A stretch of 64,000 nt of DNA, taken from the NCBI GenBank assembly GCA_033060915.1, contig CM065387.1, positions 41,491,001 through 41,555,000 of the forward strand, written 5' to 3'. The position numbers and the translations under genes were made by a program. Positions within the stretch are counted from its first letter, which is position 1. Each line of letters begins with the position of its first letter. This stretch comes from Euryodendron excelsum. Taxonomy: Eukaryota > Streptophyta > Magnoliopsida > Ericales > Pentaphylacaceae. Below the pieces are notes generated by a model. The model saw only the letters and a list, made by a program, of their open reading frames with translations, was not told where the DNA came from and ran no database searches. Positions 1 to 10,814 of the stretch are shown in pieces.

Positions 1-1159
1 CAAGTCCCGATAGAAAATAGATGCATTGAGGCCATTAGAAGACACATTGGGGTCTTAATTTGGAAAGACACATTGGGGTTTAGTTTTGAAAAGTAGGCAC
101 ATTAGGGCCTTTAGGAACTTTGAAAACGCATTGAGGTCTTTGAAAAGTTTTAAAAACACTTTGAGGTCTTTGGAAAAAGAGAACTTGAGAATTTAGAAAA
201 ATGTCTTTGAAATAGGACTTGAGATGTTTGAAGTGTTTTTGAAATCGAGTTTGAAGATGATGTTAAATTTTTTTGAAATTAACTCAAGAGAGTTTTGAAA
301 TACTTTTGAAATTACTCAAGGGAGTTTTAGAAAGATTTTAAAATAACTCAAGGGAGCTTTGGAAACGTTTTGACGTCTTGTTTTGAAAACTTTGGAAGTA
401 GAGTTTGGATTGAAAATGCTCTTGTGAAATTATCTTTGAAAAGTTTTTGAAAATAGTTTTTGAATACCTTATGAAAGGTATGTTTGATGTTTCATCATCT
501 TTAAGAGGTTAGTTATTGAAGAACTATACTCCTTTAAGGCTATGAGTTCTGAAAACATGTTTAGAAAAGGGTTAGAGACTTCCCTTTGGTTTTTAAAATT
601 TTAGGGTTATAGAACCCTTCTTGAATATCTTACTTATACTTGAACAATCCTAATCATAGAAGGGTTAAGGTTGCTTCAAGAGTGTGATGTTTGAAAGAGA
701 TTTTGAAAAAAAGTTTTTGAAAAACATTTACACCCTATATGGACCTTCGAAGATCACACTTGATGTGTTACTTTCTCTAAGGAAACCTTAACCATGAGAG
801 GGTTAAGATTACCTTAGAGTTGTGAGTTTTGAAATCACTTGTGAAAACAACTTGTGGAAATGGTAAGTGTCTAGTCATTTTTGTCAAGATAAGTTTAAGA
901 GAATTCTTGAAAACATTTTGGAATAGGGTATGAAAGAATTAGAAAAGACTTTTGAATAGATTTTTTAAAACTCAAGAGAATAGGATCTTTTTGAATGCAT
1001 GCTATGCAAATGATTTTTGTAATTGAATGTGAGCTTGAAAAGGGCCTTTGAGTTGGAGCCTTGAAGTTGGAGATCCTTGAAGTTTAACTAACCTTGGTTA
1101 AGGTACCTAGGGTTATGTCCATTGGGTTAACTAACTAAGGCTAGATTAATCTAGGGTTT

Positions 1160-1312
1160 GAACAACTAGGGTTAGGTTAACTTAGGGTTTGGTTAACTAG
1201 GGTTAGCTTAACCTAGGGTTTGGACAACTTGAGTTAGGTTAACCTAGGATTTGGTTGACTAGGATTAGGTTAACCTAGGGTTTGGAGGTGTCCTAAGGTT
1301 AGCCTACTAGGG
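1160..1312 (+). repeat. About 30-bp tandem repeat in LTR copy A
   Basis: About five units share the core AGGTTAACCTAGGGTTTGG. The centre AGGTTAACCT is a perfect palindrome. A matching array of exact 30-bp units lies at 22732-22880 in copy B, so this is a family trait. It resembles telomere repeats only superficially. Confidence 0.75.
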
Positions 1313-2759
1313 ATGGTTAACTCAGGGTTTTGGAAGGTGGTTTTGAAAAATGGTTTTGGACTAGGGTTTTGGCATAGTGATTTTGGAAAAATGATTTTAT
1401 GCATGAATTTTGAAAACCATGATATTTTGTAAGGGACTTGGAAAACAATTCTAAAGAGTTAACATGAATTTTGAAAAAGATCATTGCATGAAAATGGGCT
1501 CTAATTAAGTGTAGGGTCTATATGGTTAATATTTGGAAACCACTCCAAGAAGGGTTTCATTGGGACCATTATAACCACTAACTTAAAAAGAGCCAAACTT
1601 TTGAAAATCAACATGTAATATTAGTTTTAGAAAATCATTTTTTGTGCAAAATAAAGAGAATAAACTTTTGAGAACCCTTCTTGAAGAGGGTTGTTTTGAA
1701 AACCACTTTTGGAGTGTAGAAAATCACTCTAGTAAGCTAGGGTTCCTACGGTCAATAAATGAGGGGACCGCTCAAAAGAGGATTCCATAAGGACCATTTC
1801 AACCACAAAACTCAAGAGAGCAAAGCTTTGAAAATCATATAAATAGAGAGAGTTCGAAAACCAATTTAACAATAATGTAGACAAATGCCCTTTTGAAAAC
1901 CTCTCTTGAAGAGAGTTGTTTTGAAAACCACCCTTAGGGTGAAGAAGGCCAACTCTAATGAACGAGGGTTCATATGGTCAAGATAATGGAAAAACCACTC
2001 AAGAGAGGGTTCCAAGGGACTATTTCAACCACAAAGCTCAAGAGAGAGAATTTTTAAAAATCAATATAGAAGAGAAGGGTTTGAAAGCCATTTTTACGCA
2101 ACATAAAATGTAAAGAAACACAAGGATGCAAAATATAGGTTAGGAGGCCAATGGAGAGCTTTCTAGGACATGAAAACTTGGGGTTTCATCCTAGGCTTAA
2201 AGAAACCAACTCTTAGCAATTTTTAGAAAAAAAATTTATAAGGATTTTAGAAAAGCATGAAGATGACAATAGTAAGAGCAAAGCCAAGCATGCAATCCAT
2301 GAATATAAGAGTCATATGCAAAGAGGGTCATGAAGTCGTACAAGGCTAAGAGATCACACCACATTACAAGGTGCTCCAAGTCCATACCATCTCAAAGTAG
2401 ACTTGTGAGAGATCCCCCTACACAGTGGCTTTCACAAGCTTTCCTCTAGGCATGACCTAGAAGCTCTATTGTTCCAAGCATGCAAGAAAAGGGGGTAGAA
2501 GATGGAGGTTAAAAATAAAGAATAGTCCAAGTAGACTAGGAGGGAAAAGAGAGGAGTGGTAGAGATATAAGCTTAAATAAAGCTTCACCTTTAGCCTTCA
2601 ATCTTCTTTAATCTACCATGGTGTAAGGGTCTTGAACTTGGAGAGGCTTGGAAGAGCTTGAAGGGGCTTAGATTTTTGAAATATTTGGAATTTTGGGAGA
2701 TTCGGAGTTCTGTATCAAATTAGGCAGTGTTTCCTCACGTTTTCAGCTTTAAATATTCA

Positions 2760-2783
2760 GGGGGGGGGGGGGGGGGGGGGGGG
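2760..2783 (+). repeat. Poly-G tract, 24 G
   Basis: An uninterrupted run of 24 G is followed by a G-rich tail (gtgagggaggggg). It lies in LTR copy A. The aligned place in copy B (24113-24120) has only a short G run ('aaaggggggttctgg'), so the tract has expanded in copy A or is a sequence artefact. Confidence 0.95.
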
Positions 2784-3124
2784 TGAGGGAGGGGGTCTAA
2801 TATTTATAAGCAACTTGCTAGGAGCTGGCGCATATGCTACACGTGCCGAGGTAATGTCACATGGCACCCTCTGTACTAGCTCAACTTGGGAAGTAAGTAA
2901 AGTTTTGATCGATCTAATTACAATTTGGGTGCATGTACCATACGCTCCGTTACTAAAAGCTTTTGTGTTAACTTTGCCTCTATAATTGTGCAATCTAAAA
3001 AAGATTCAGAAAAATTGGTCACGTTCACGATGTTCTCCTATTATTTCTCAAGAACTGAGAACTTAAAGAGACCTTCAAAGGTGTTCGGGAGAGTGAGATA
3101 TCGCCTCGGGAAGCATGTATAAAA

Positions 3125-3580
3125 ATACATTTTTTCAGAGCGTCTGTGATACGCTCTGTGGATGTTCAAAAGTAACAATCTTTGGGCCACATGATTGGGG
3201 CCTCCAAAGGATAATCTCTCCAATCAGACCTTACCGATGAAAAGTGCTCTGAAAATACTTTCGGTAATTTTTTAATTTATTTCTTTCTCAAGTCATTTGA
3301 TGATGCGTTATAATCAAGGAATCGAAAAAAAAAAAAAAAACAACCCTAGCGGAGCGTCTATGAGACGCTTCAGGGGTTTCTAAAAGTGGCAACTTCCGAG
3401 CCATGCGATCAGAGGCTTCGAAAAGGTATCTATTCTATTGAGCTCTATTAATGGAAAGACCTATGAATGGGATTTTGGGGATTCTCTGATTTGCACATTT
3501 CTCAAGTTGTTTGACAGTGCGTTATAATCAAGAAATTAGAAGAAATGACAACCGTAGTGGAGCAACTGTGAGATGCTCTT
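3125..3580 (+). repeat. Hairpin-word repeats, about 210-bp spacing, LTR copy A
   Basis: Three related inverted words occur near 3138, 3351 and 3557: 'gagcgtctgtgatacgctc', 'gagcgtctatgagacgctt' and 'gagcaactgtgagatgctc'. Each is a pair of inverted half-sites. The stretches between them share phrases such as 'ctcaagt..tttga..atgcgtta', so the whole is a diverged long-period tandem repeat. The same arrangement is at 24525-24960 in copy B. Confidence 0.7.
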
Positions 3581-4183
3581 GGGACTTTCGTTGACTTGGA
3601 AGTGTTTAAAGTCACGGGACTCACCTTGGATTAGATATGGGCATATAATAACATATGCTGATTTGATACCTAGAGCCGGTGTGATTTTGCGGTGCACTTG
3701 GGCCACCAGGGGTAAAATGATTATTTTGACCGAAATTGGTCGAAAAGAGTCAGGATGGATTGGAGTGGCATATTAAGCATGCCAGACTATTTTGGGACAA
3801 TCCTAGAAGGTGTACTTACCATCTAGAGGGATTTGTGTTGTGCTGGTATGCCCGAGGGCAAAACGGTCATTTTGATCAAAGTTAACCGGAACGGGACCAA
3901 AATTGGTTAAGATTATGTATTGAGTACACCTAATTATCCAAGAATATTTTGAAAGGGTGGACTCACCGTCTTGAGAAATTTTAAACTTTCTCAAAGGTGT
4001 GCCTAAAGAACCAAGGGGCAGGTTTGGTCATTAGGCCTCTGTTGGGCCAAATAGGCCTAAGAAGCGATTGATTAATTGGATAGGGGTTCAAAAGTTGATT
4101 TGAGCTTGAATGTGCCTATATAATTTTAAAAGTGATTCGGCAGGACCAGAGATTGCCAAGTGGGCAAAAATAGGGTGCTTACA

Positions 4184-6950
4184 ATAAAAATGTGAAAAAA
4201 AATTTAAAATTGAAGATACCAAGGCTAAGATAAATAAGTTGGTTGAACAAATTCATAAACTAGATCTAAAGAGTGAAGTTGGACCTTTAAATTTAGCAGA
4301 AGTTGAAGAAAGAAGAAAGGCACAATTTAAGCTGTGGAAAGCATTCAGAATGGAGGAATCACCATTAGGGCAGAAATCTGGAGTGATGTGGTCGCCACTG
4401 GGGGATAATAAACACTACTTTTTTTCATAATTCTCTGAAGAAAAGAAATAGAAGAAATTAGATCAGTTAAGTTTACTCTAATGGGAAGGCTATTAGTAAG
4501 CCATTAAAAGTGAAGGAGGTAGCAATATCTTTCTTTAAGGATCTTCTATCTGAAAAATGGGGCAACAGGCCTAGATTGGAAGGAATTTTTCCTTTAAAGT
4601 TGAAACCTGAAAGCTCATTATAGTTGGAATCAAGCTTCTCAGAGGATGAAATATGGCAAGTGATCAAGGATTGCAATGGAAGTAAATCACTAAGTCCAAA
4701 TGGATATAATTTCAATTTTATCAAAAAATTTTGGAGCATTCTAAAAGGAGATATCATGAAGTTCCTTAAGGTATTTCACTTAAATGGTCAATTGGTAAAA
4801 GGTATTAACTCATCATTCCTCTATTTGATTCCTAAGGTAGAGTGCCCTAATTCCTTTATGAACTATAAACCTATTTGCCTTATATCATCAATGTATAAGA
4901 TTTTGGCAAAAACTCTAGCAAATAGGTTAAAGCCGATAAGTCATGAAGTCATCAGTGAATCACAATAAGCCTTTTCAAAGGGCAGGCAGATCTTGGATGG
5001 AGTTATGATAGCAAATGAAGTAATTGACTACTGGAAAAGGAATAGGAAATCAGGTATGGTTTTTAAGCTTGATTTTGATAAAGCATTTGGTTCTGTTAAC
5101 TAGACATTTTTATCAGATATGATGAAAGGCATGGGGTTTGGATCCAGATGGAGGGGTTGGATCAAGGAATGCTTATCGTCCAATTCACTTTCAGTATTAA
5201 TCAATGTCTTTGCATCAATGGAGTTTAGAGTTTCAAGAGGTCTCAAATAAGAGTTTCAAGAGGTCTCAAATAAGGTGATCCGATATCTCCAATTCTATTT
5301 AGCATTGCAATAGAGGGTTTGAATATTCTACTCTCAAGAGCAAAAGAGAGGTCTAATAAGAGGTGTGAGCATAGGGGCAAACGCATCAAATGAATTACAA
5401 CTATCTCACCTTCAGTTTACAGATGACACATTGCTATTCTGCAATGCAGACATGGAGGAACTTATTAATTTGAAAAGAATTCTAAAACGATTTGAGATGG
5501 TGTTAGGCCTTAAGATCAATTTTCATAAAAGCTTGTTAAGTGGTATTGGCTTGAACAACTTTTTTCCAAAATAGGTTGCTGAATTGTTCAATTATAAACA
5601 TGGACAATTTCCATGGACTTATTTGGTATTACCTTTAGGTTCCAATCTAAGATCATCAATAACATGGGATGGATTATTGGAGAAATTCAAGAAAAGGTTT
5701 TCAATTTGGAACAAGAAACAATTATCAATAGGAGCAAGATTAACAATGCTTAAATCCACCTTAGCTAATCTGCCAATCTATTACTTATCCATCTTTAATC
5801 TGCCACATAAGCTATGCTCTCAATTAGAAATGATGCAGAGAAAATTCCTATGGGGAGACAGTGAAAATAAAAAGAAAGTCAGGTGTGTTAGCTGGGATTA
5901 AATAGCCAGAAGCATTGAGTTTGGGGGTCTAGGAATTCCTTTCTTAAGAGTTAAGAACCATTCTCTTTTGGCCAAATGGTGGTGGAGGTTCTCTTGTGAC
6001 AAGCAAGCATTATGGAGAACATTAGTGTGTGCAAAATATGACATAAATCATACTTCCTGGTCCCCTCTAGAAATTGTCTCACATAGACGTTCAAGGCTAT
6101 GGCTTGACATTCAATTTGTTGGGAGTTGTCAGAACAAACTATGCTTTATTCTTGACAATAATATTCAGATTAAGATGGGGTCAGGTTCAAGCATTAGATT
6201 CTGGCTAGACAAATGGGTAAGGGATATTTCTTTAAAGAGCAAATTTCCCTGGCTATTCTCCATCTCCACTCAACATAATGATTATGTAAACTATGTGTTT
6301 ACTCCCCAAATTTAGTGTTCAGAAGGAATCTACATGAATGGGAACTTGAGAGCCTATCTAAGCTGAGATCGCTCCTTCTTCCTCACGTACCTGATCCAGG
6401 TACAAAGGACTTCATTATATGGTTGGCTAACCATAATGGAATGTTCTCATGTAAGTCTTTCTACAGTGCTTTTGAAGATAGCCAAGCTATGGTTAAATCC
6501 AATCTTAGCCCCATTTGGAAATTAAAAGTTTCTTTAAAGTCAATCTTCTTCTACTGGCTAGCCTCCAAGGATAGAATAAAATCTAAGGTAATGTTGGCTT
6601 CAAGATCATTTAATCATCAAAGGATGGAGGTCATATGTGAAGCCTGCAATCAAGAGCCTGAATCAACAGATCACTTACTCCTTCATTGCAGCTTTGCTTG
6701 GACTGTATGGACAGCTATTCTGCATTGGTGGGGTGCTTTATGGGTATGTCCTAGGAGTTTTGACTCTTACTTGGAGTGGTGATTAAACCATAAGATGAGA
6801 AAGTATTTGGCTTTCCTTGTTCATGGCTACCTCATGGAAGATATGACTAGCAAGAAATGACCTGATCTTCAACAATATTAGCCCAGTTGGGTTAGAAGTA
6901 GTGGAGGAAATCAAGATCCTTATAGCTTTTTGGGTAGAATGATCACTTCC
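4184..6950 (+). pseudogene. LINE A ORF2: reverse transcriptase pseudogene
   Basis: In the source family this protein nicks target DNA and reverse-transcribes the element RNA. Visible here are the linker before RT (VEERRKAQFKLWKAFRMEES, about 4300), RT blocks (MNYKPICLISSMYKILAKTL, about 4860; FKLDFDKAFGSVN, about 5062) and the catalytic FTDD box near 5419, where FADD is usual. The palm and thumb follow (GLKINFHKS; GARLTMLKSTLANLPIYYL), then WWWRFS and the C-terminal zf-RVT with FFYWLASKDRI and a CxxC...HLLLHC pattern (6540-6700). In-frame stops fall at about 5101, 5572 and 5899, among others. A 23-bp tandem duplication (5228-5273) breaks the 'RGLKQGDP' block. The N-terminal endonuclease is absent. 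It cannot encode a working enzyme. Confidence 0.9.
5228..5273 (+). repeat. 23-bp tandem duplication in LINE A
   Basis: Two identical adjacent 23-bp units, 5228-5250 and 5251-5273 (GAGTTTCAAGAGGTCTCAAA plus TAA). The duplication lies in the conserved RT block and shifts the frame. Confidence 0.95.
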
Positions 6951-6956
6951 TAAAAA

Positions 6957-8433
6957 GGTGATACTTAACCGCAAGTGTAGGGTCGCGATGTAGTAATAAT
7001 TTCTCATAAGTACGAGGTCGATCCCACAAGGAAGATGGTGTACATAAATAGGAAAACTTACTGTGGATCAAAAATCTTAGGAAAACACTCCAATAAACAA
7101 AAATCTAATTTTCGGTTAAGAAAAAGATTTGTTATCTAATTTAAACTAAGAAATAAAGAAAAAGCCCTGGGGTCAATCGATCCAATCAATTACGTCTCTT
7201 GAAATTCCAAATGAGATAATTTAATAACTCAAATTTTTCGACTGCGTCGCGAGTTTCGGATTCAAAAGATTTAGCGATAAAACCAAGAGTTTTTCAAAAT
7301 TTCAACTTCTAGAATAAATCGGGTTGTTAGAATCGAGGAAGTGCATCATCGATTCATGCAGCGCATATACTGAACCCAACTCATGCATAAATATTACAAG
7401 GCAGTGTATATACTGAGTGTGGTATTCACGCATAAGCGTTGCCGAACATAATAGGACGCCCAGGTTTTCAAAGGCTTCTAGAACGAAGAAGAAGAAGAAA
7501 AAAAACCAGAAAATTTAACTTTAAAACCAAGAACATACCTCCTTCGTTCATCCAAGATCTTCAATTAATCTTCACAATTGATTCCAAGATAAAATCTAGC
7601 TACTCATTATAATCATAGATACGCAAAGTTGTATTGAAAATATATTGAAAGACTGAGTAATTTGATTACAGGAATTGAAAACTGAATGAAAATTATGAAT
7701 AAACTACTCTAATCTACTCCTAAAACCCTAGAAAAACGTAAACCCTAGCAATCATCCAAAAACATAAAACTCTTAAATCTATTCTACTACCTACCAATCT
7801 ATCTACAACTAAAAAGTGAGTTAATCTATAAATTTCGTCGTCAGTCGTACGGACGATTCCCATTGAGTGCTCAGATGGGCTGGGTCCCTTCATGAAAGTT
7901 GTAGGTCTCGAAAAGTTATATAAAATCGATATATTGTAGCCCTGAATAGCCTTTCTAGTTCGCGAGATATGGGCTTCCAAAGTTTCAACTCTGAGTGCTT
8001 CAGCAACTTGTACCTTAATCGCAACCTCTTGAAACCTATTATTAAATTACATTTGAAATCATTCGATTTAAGCTCAAAACCATTTGAATGCCTTTGTTGA
8101 CCGTTCGAACGGACTTCTAACGCTCTTCGGATAGCTTTTATGCTCTCTGAATCTATCGAACGTTCTTCGGACCTAATTTTAGCATGACACTGTTTGACGT
8201 ACCATTCGAACGCAACTGTACACCGTTCGAACACCCTTACGTACCGTTCGAATGCACTTCGAATGCCAAATCCATTTTAGCGTGAATTTGTCCTTTTTAA
8301 GCCTGAATTCCTGAAAACATATATAAAACTAAGTTAGTAACGAATTAGAACTAAAACCATAAAATTAAAAATATTCTAAATCTAACAAATAACTAATTAA
8401 AGGCTTCTAAATTGTACTTTTAGAGTACAATCA
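6957..8433 (+). mobile_element. Non-coding repeat Y, copy 1, inserted in LINE A
   Basis: The left part reads 'cgcaagtgta..gggtcg..tagtaataa..gaggtcgatcc' and matches 59635-59700. The right part ends in a small hairpin, ATTGTAC/GTACAAT at 8411-8431; the second copy has TTACACT/AGTGTAA at 60870-60888. No open frame of note. LINE sequence flanks it on both sides. The exact edges and insertion signature are unclear. The opening motif looks like repeats I have met in many dicot genomes, but I cannot assign it to a named class. Confidence 0.6.
8100..8267 (+). repeat. Palindrome array, word ACCGTTCGAACGG
   Basis: Words centred on TTCGAA occur at 8100-8112 (ACCGTTCGAACGG), 8155-8170, 8201-8214, 8222-8235, 8242-8255 and 8258-8267. 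Neighbours in the right cluster are 20-21 bp apart, and the first and third words are 101 bp apart. The array lies inside repeat Y copy 1. Confidence 0.8.
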
Positions 8434-8692
8434 TAAAATCAGCTTCGCCTAATGTTAGTTTCAATGTCCAGGAGTTTGTTTATTCAATTCAAATAGTCAG
8501 AGACTTTAATTAGGTGTCCTTCTTTCTGCTCTATATGGATTGGTTTTTGGCCAATCCTTTCTCTCTTGAGTGTTGTTGTTGGAAGTCCTCTCTTCCAAGC
8601 TCTCTGTTAGCTTGATCAGTTAGGCCTCCTCTCATCTCTCTTGTGTTCCATTTTCCTATCAATATATTTTTGTTGTTCAAAAAAAAAAAAAA

Positions 8693-10089
8693 CCTCATAA
8701 GCAAAAAGCTAAAAATTTGATGTTTTTTGTACTTAAATCACTGTAGTTAAGATTAATGAAGTTTATCAAGTTTCTTAAATGTCCTCTACCAACACCAACT
8801 GCAAACCACCACTACAACCTACTGCTACCCAACAACGCCACCATTGCTCACCGCCAACCACCACCACCTCACTATCGCCGCCACTGCCACCACCCACCAT
8901 CACAGTCACCACCACCCCCACCTAGCAGCACTATTGCCGCCACCCACCACCGCCACCATCACCACCACCCACCAACACAGTTGCCACCAACCCCACCCAC
9001 CACCACCTTGAAGGCAATATTATTATTTTTACGTAAAAAGGTCCAAAAAAAAATCAAAAAAACGTGTGCCACATAGACTAACTAAAAACTAACAAAAAAA
9101 CAATTTTTTCAGCAGGTTACCAAACACCCTAACCAAGCTTTTTTTTAACCTAGCTTATTCTTTATGTTTTTTTAAGCAACTTATTCAGCTAGAAAAATTA
9201 TTCCCAAATGGGCCCTTAGTAGAAACCTTTAAGAAACTTAGTGAAAATTTATAAGAATAATTTCACATATATTTAATTGAAACTTAAAGGGAAAAAAATG
9301 TAGAAAAATCTTCAAGTTTCTGTAACGTTTTTTCTTTGTTTTTCAAGCGTTTTCGTAAAGTATCCCAAACATGTCCAAACGGGTCCTAATTGTTTACTCC
9401 GCATTTTTTGAATATTTTTTCTAAAATTTCCAAACGAGTTTCCAGAGAATGTGGGAGATCTAGAGAGGGCATTTTGGTCATGAGAAAGGTCATGTCAAAG
9501 CTAAACGTGACTTGAAAGTGAGTGCGACTGTCATGGTCGGCTTACTGGAAAGACCACGTCGAACCCTGAATTTGGATGAGGTACAAAAACTAATGTTGCC
9601 ATTAGCTTCCTCATAGAGCTCATTGCAGAGCAACTGAATATTCTAGTCAACACATACATATGAAATTTGACATATTACCTTCTTCACAATTACTTCTTCT
9701 TGGAAGCATCATGTGCATAGTTTGCTGTGGTTGAGGCACTTACCTATCGCTATTTTGTAGATTAAATTAATTGGTAGTGGTTGGTGTCATTTATACTAAG
9801 AATAAGGTCTCAAATTGAATTCATTTACACTCTCTTGTGATCAATAATCATTAATGCAATGTTTAAAAATTACATGGTTTGTATAAATAGCGGCACTGCA
9901 CGAGCTCAAAGGAGCAATTAGTCAAATGCCTTAATAACCTGTAAAAAAAAAAAAAAAAGTTGGTCGTGGGTGATGAAAGGCAGGGGAAAAATATGTATAT
10001 ATGCATTAAGGAGTTGAGTCAATACATCGTATTGCAAGTTGTTCAATTCAACTTCATTTTTCGTATGATGAGAGGGACACAGATTGATA
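8693..10089. other. Non-coding stretch with CCACCA-rich low complexity
   Basis: No gene seen. 8800-9005 is a CCACCA/CACCGCC-rich low-complexity tract. It leaves a 106-residue open frame of mostly Pro, His and Thr (8756-9076), which looks like a by-product of the repeat. The rest is AT-rich with runs of A and T. Confidence 0.7.
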
Positions 10090-10094
10090 ATTCC

Positions 10095-10380
10095 ACTGAA
10101 GTTTTTTTTTTTTATCAGAAAAGAGAAGAATCCATTAATGGGATAACAAATACAAAGAGGGCATCACTATGATGGAGAGTCTAAAACATATTCAGACCAT
10201 ACAAAAGAGGTTACGAGAGAATAGGATAGGGGAGGAAGGGAGGAGGGGGAGTTGGCCAAAGCCAACTAGAGATTCTTAGTAGAGATAGCACAGCTAAGGG
10301 CTCTAACTCCAGCAACAATTTCACAAAAGCTGGGGCACTTTCTTGAAGACCTCATGAACCTACCTCAATTGGAAAATGTA
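10095..10380 (-). mobile_element. Possible LINE 3'-end fragment, antisense
   Basis: The segment opens with a run of T followed by 'atcagaaaagagaagaatccattaatgg'-like text, resembling the reversed A-rich tail and 3' UTR seen at 10815-10860 of LINE B. There is no coding match. The call rests on wording alone. Confidence 0.4.
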
Positions 10381-10435
10381 AAACACGGTAATGATATTAA
10401 TATCGGCTAAAAGAAAAAATGTTGGGTCATATTTT

Positions 10436-10540
10436 CAAAAGGGTAATGTTATACAATAAAAAATTTATGCAAAATTTTTGTCCAGAATGATGTGGTTTAA
10501 TGAGAGCATTTCATTTTAAAATACAATACTGTTTTGAAAT
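10436..10540 (+). repeat. MITE-like family Z fragment
   Basis: Contains 'gggtaatgttatacaa', 'aaaatttttgtccagaatgatgtgg' and 'cattttaaaataca', shared with copies at about 19775, 21110, 30630, 42058, 60998, 62490 and 62812. Only part of the unit is visible here. Confidence 0.5.
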
Positions 10541-10814
10541 AAACCTCATGAACCTATTTACTGGAGATTCCAGGCCGGAACAAATTATTCATTGCAGTAT
10601 TACCGGTCTGTGAATTAATTTATTTGAATGTGTATTTTGTTTCCACTTCACTGAATAAAATCTATTTTGCAGTTGGGCTTCAGTCTGTGGGAAATATATC
10701 AGCTTGCTAGATAATTACGTTGTTCAATTTCCATTAATTTCATAACCAGTGGGAAAATTAGGTTGTAAATTCAGAAGAGCTCTTTCACGTGGTTTTTTTA
10801 TGGTCCTTCATGGT

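Larger units (their letters stand above)
1..4183 (+). mobile_element. Long non-coding LTR, family X copy A (left end outside window)
   Basis: This stretch parallels 22085-25943 in order and wording: GA-rich 'ttgaaaa' text, 30-bp TTAACC repeats, hairpin words near the right end, and the terminal phrase 'aaaatagggtgcttaca'. The right edge CA lies at 4182-4183 and is followed by ATAAA, a possible target duplication whose partner is outside the window. It sits directly inside LINE ORF2, whose reading resumes at 4184. No coding capacity is seen; the short open frames within it are chance. Whether it is a solo LTR or a 3' LTR cannot be told here. LTRs longer than 4 kb are known mainly from Ogre/Tat-type gypsy elements, so that affiliation is an inference. 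Confidence 0.75.
4184..8692 (+). mobile_element. LINE A (plant L1 type), interrupted and decayed
   Basis: A non-LTR retrotransposon remnant. It carries an ORF2 with reverse transcriptase and zf-RVT regions (4184-6950) and ends in a 3' region with a 14-A tail at 8679-8692. The 5' end is cut off by the family X LTR whose edge is 4183. A second element (about 6957-8433) is inserted near the end of ORF2; LINE-like sequence resumes at about 8440 and runs to the poly-A. I could not fix the target duplication because the left part is missing. Confidence 0.85.

Noticed and set aside
1100..1320. Telomere-like TTTAGGG text
   Set aside because: CTAGGGTTTGG occurs only as part of a 30-bp repeat with TTAACC; there is no run of the 7-bp plant telomere unit.
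8756..9076. 106-residue Pro/His-rich open frame
   Set aside because: It follows a CCACCA low-complexity tract; no start context, no domain.
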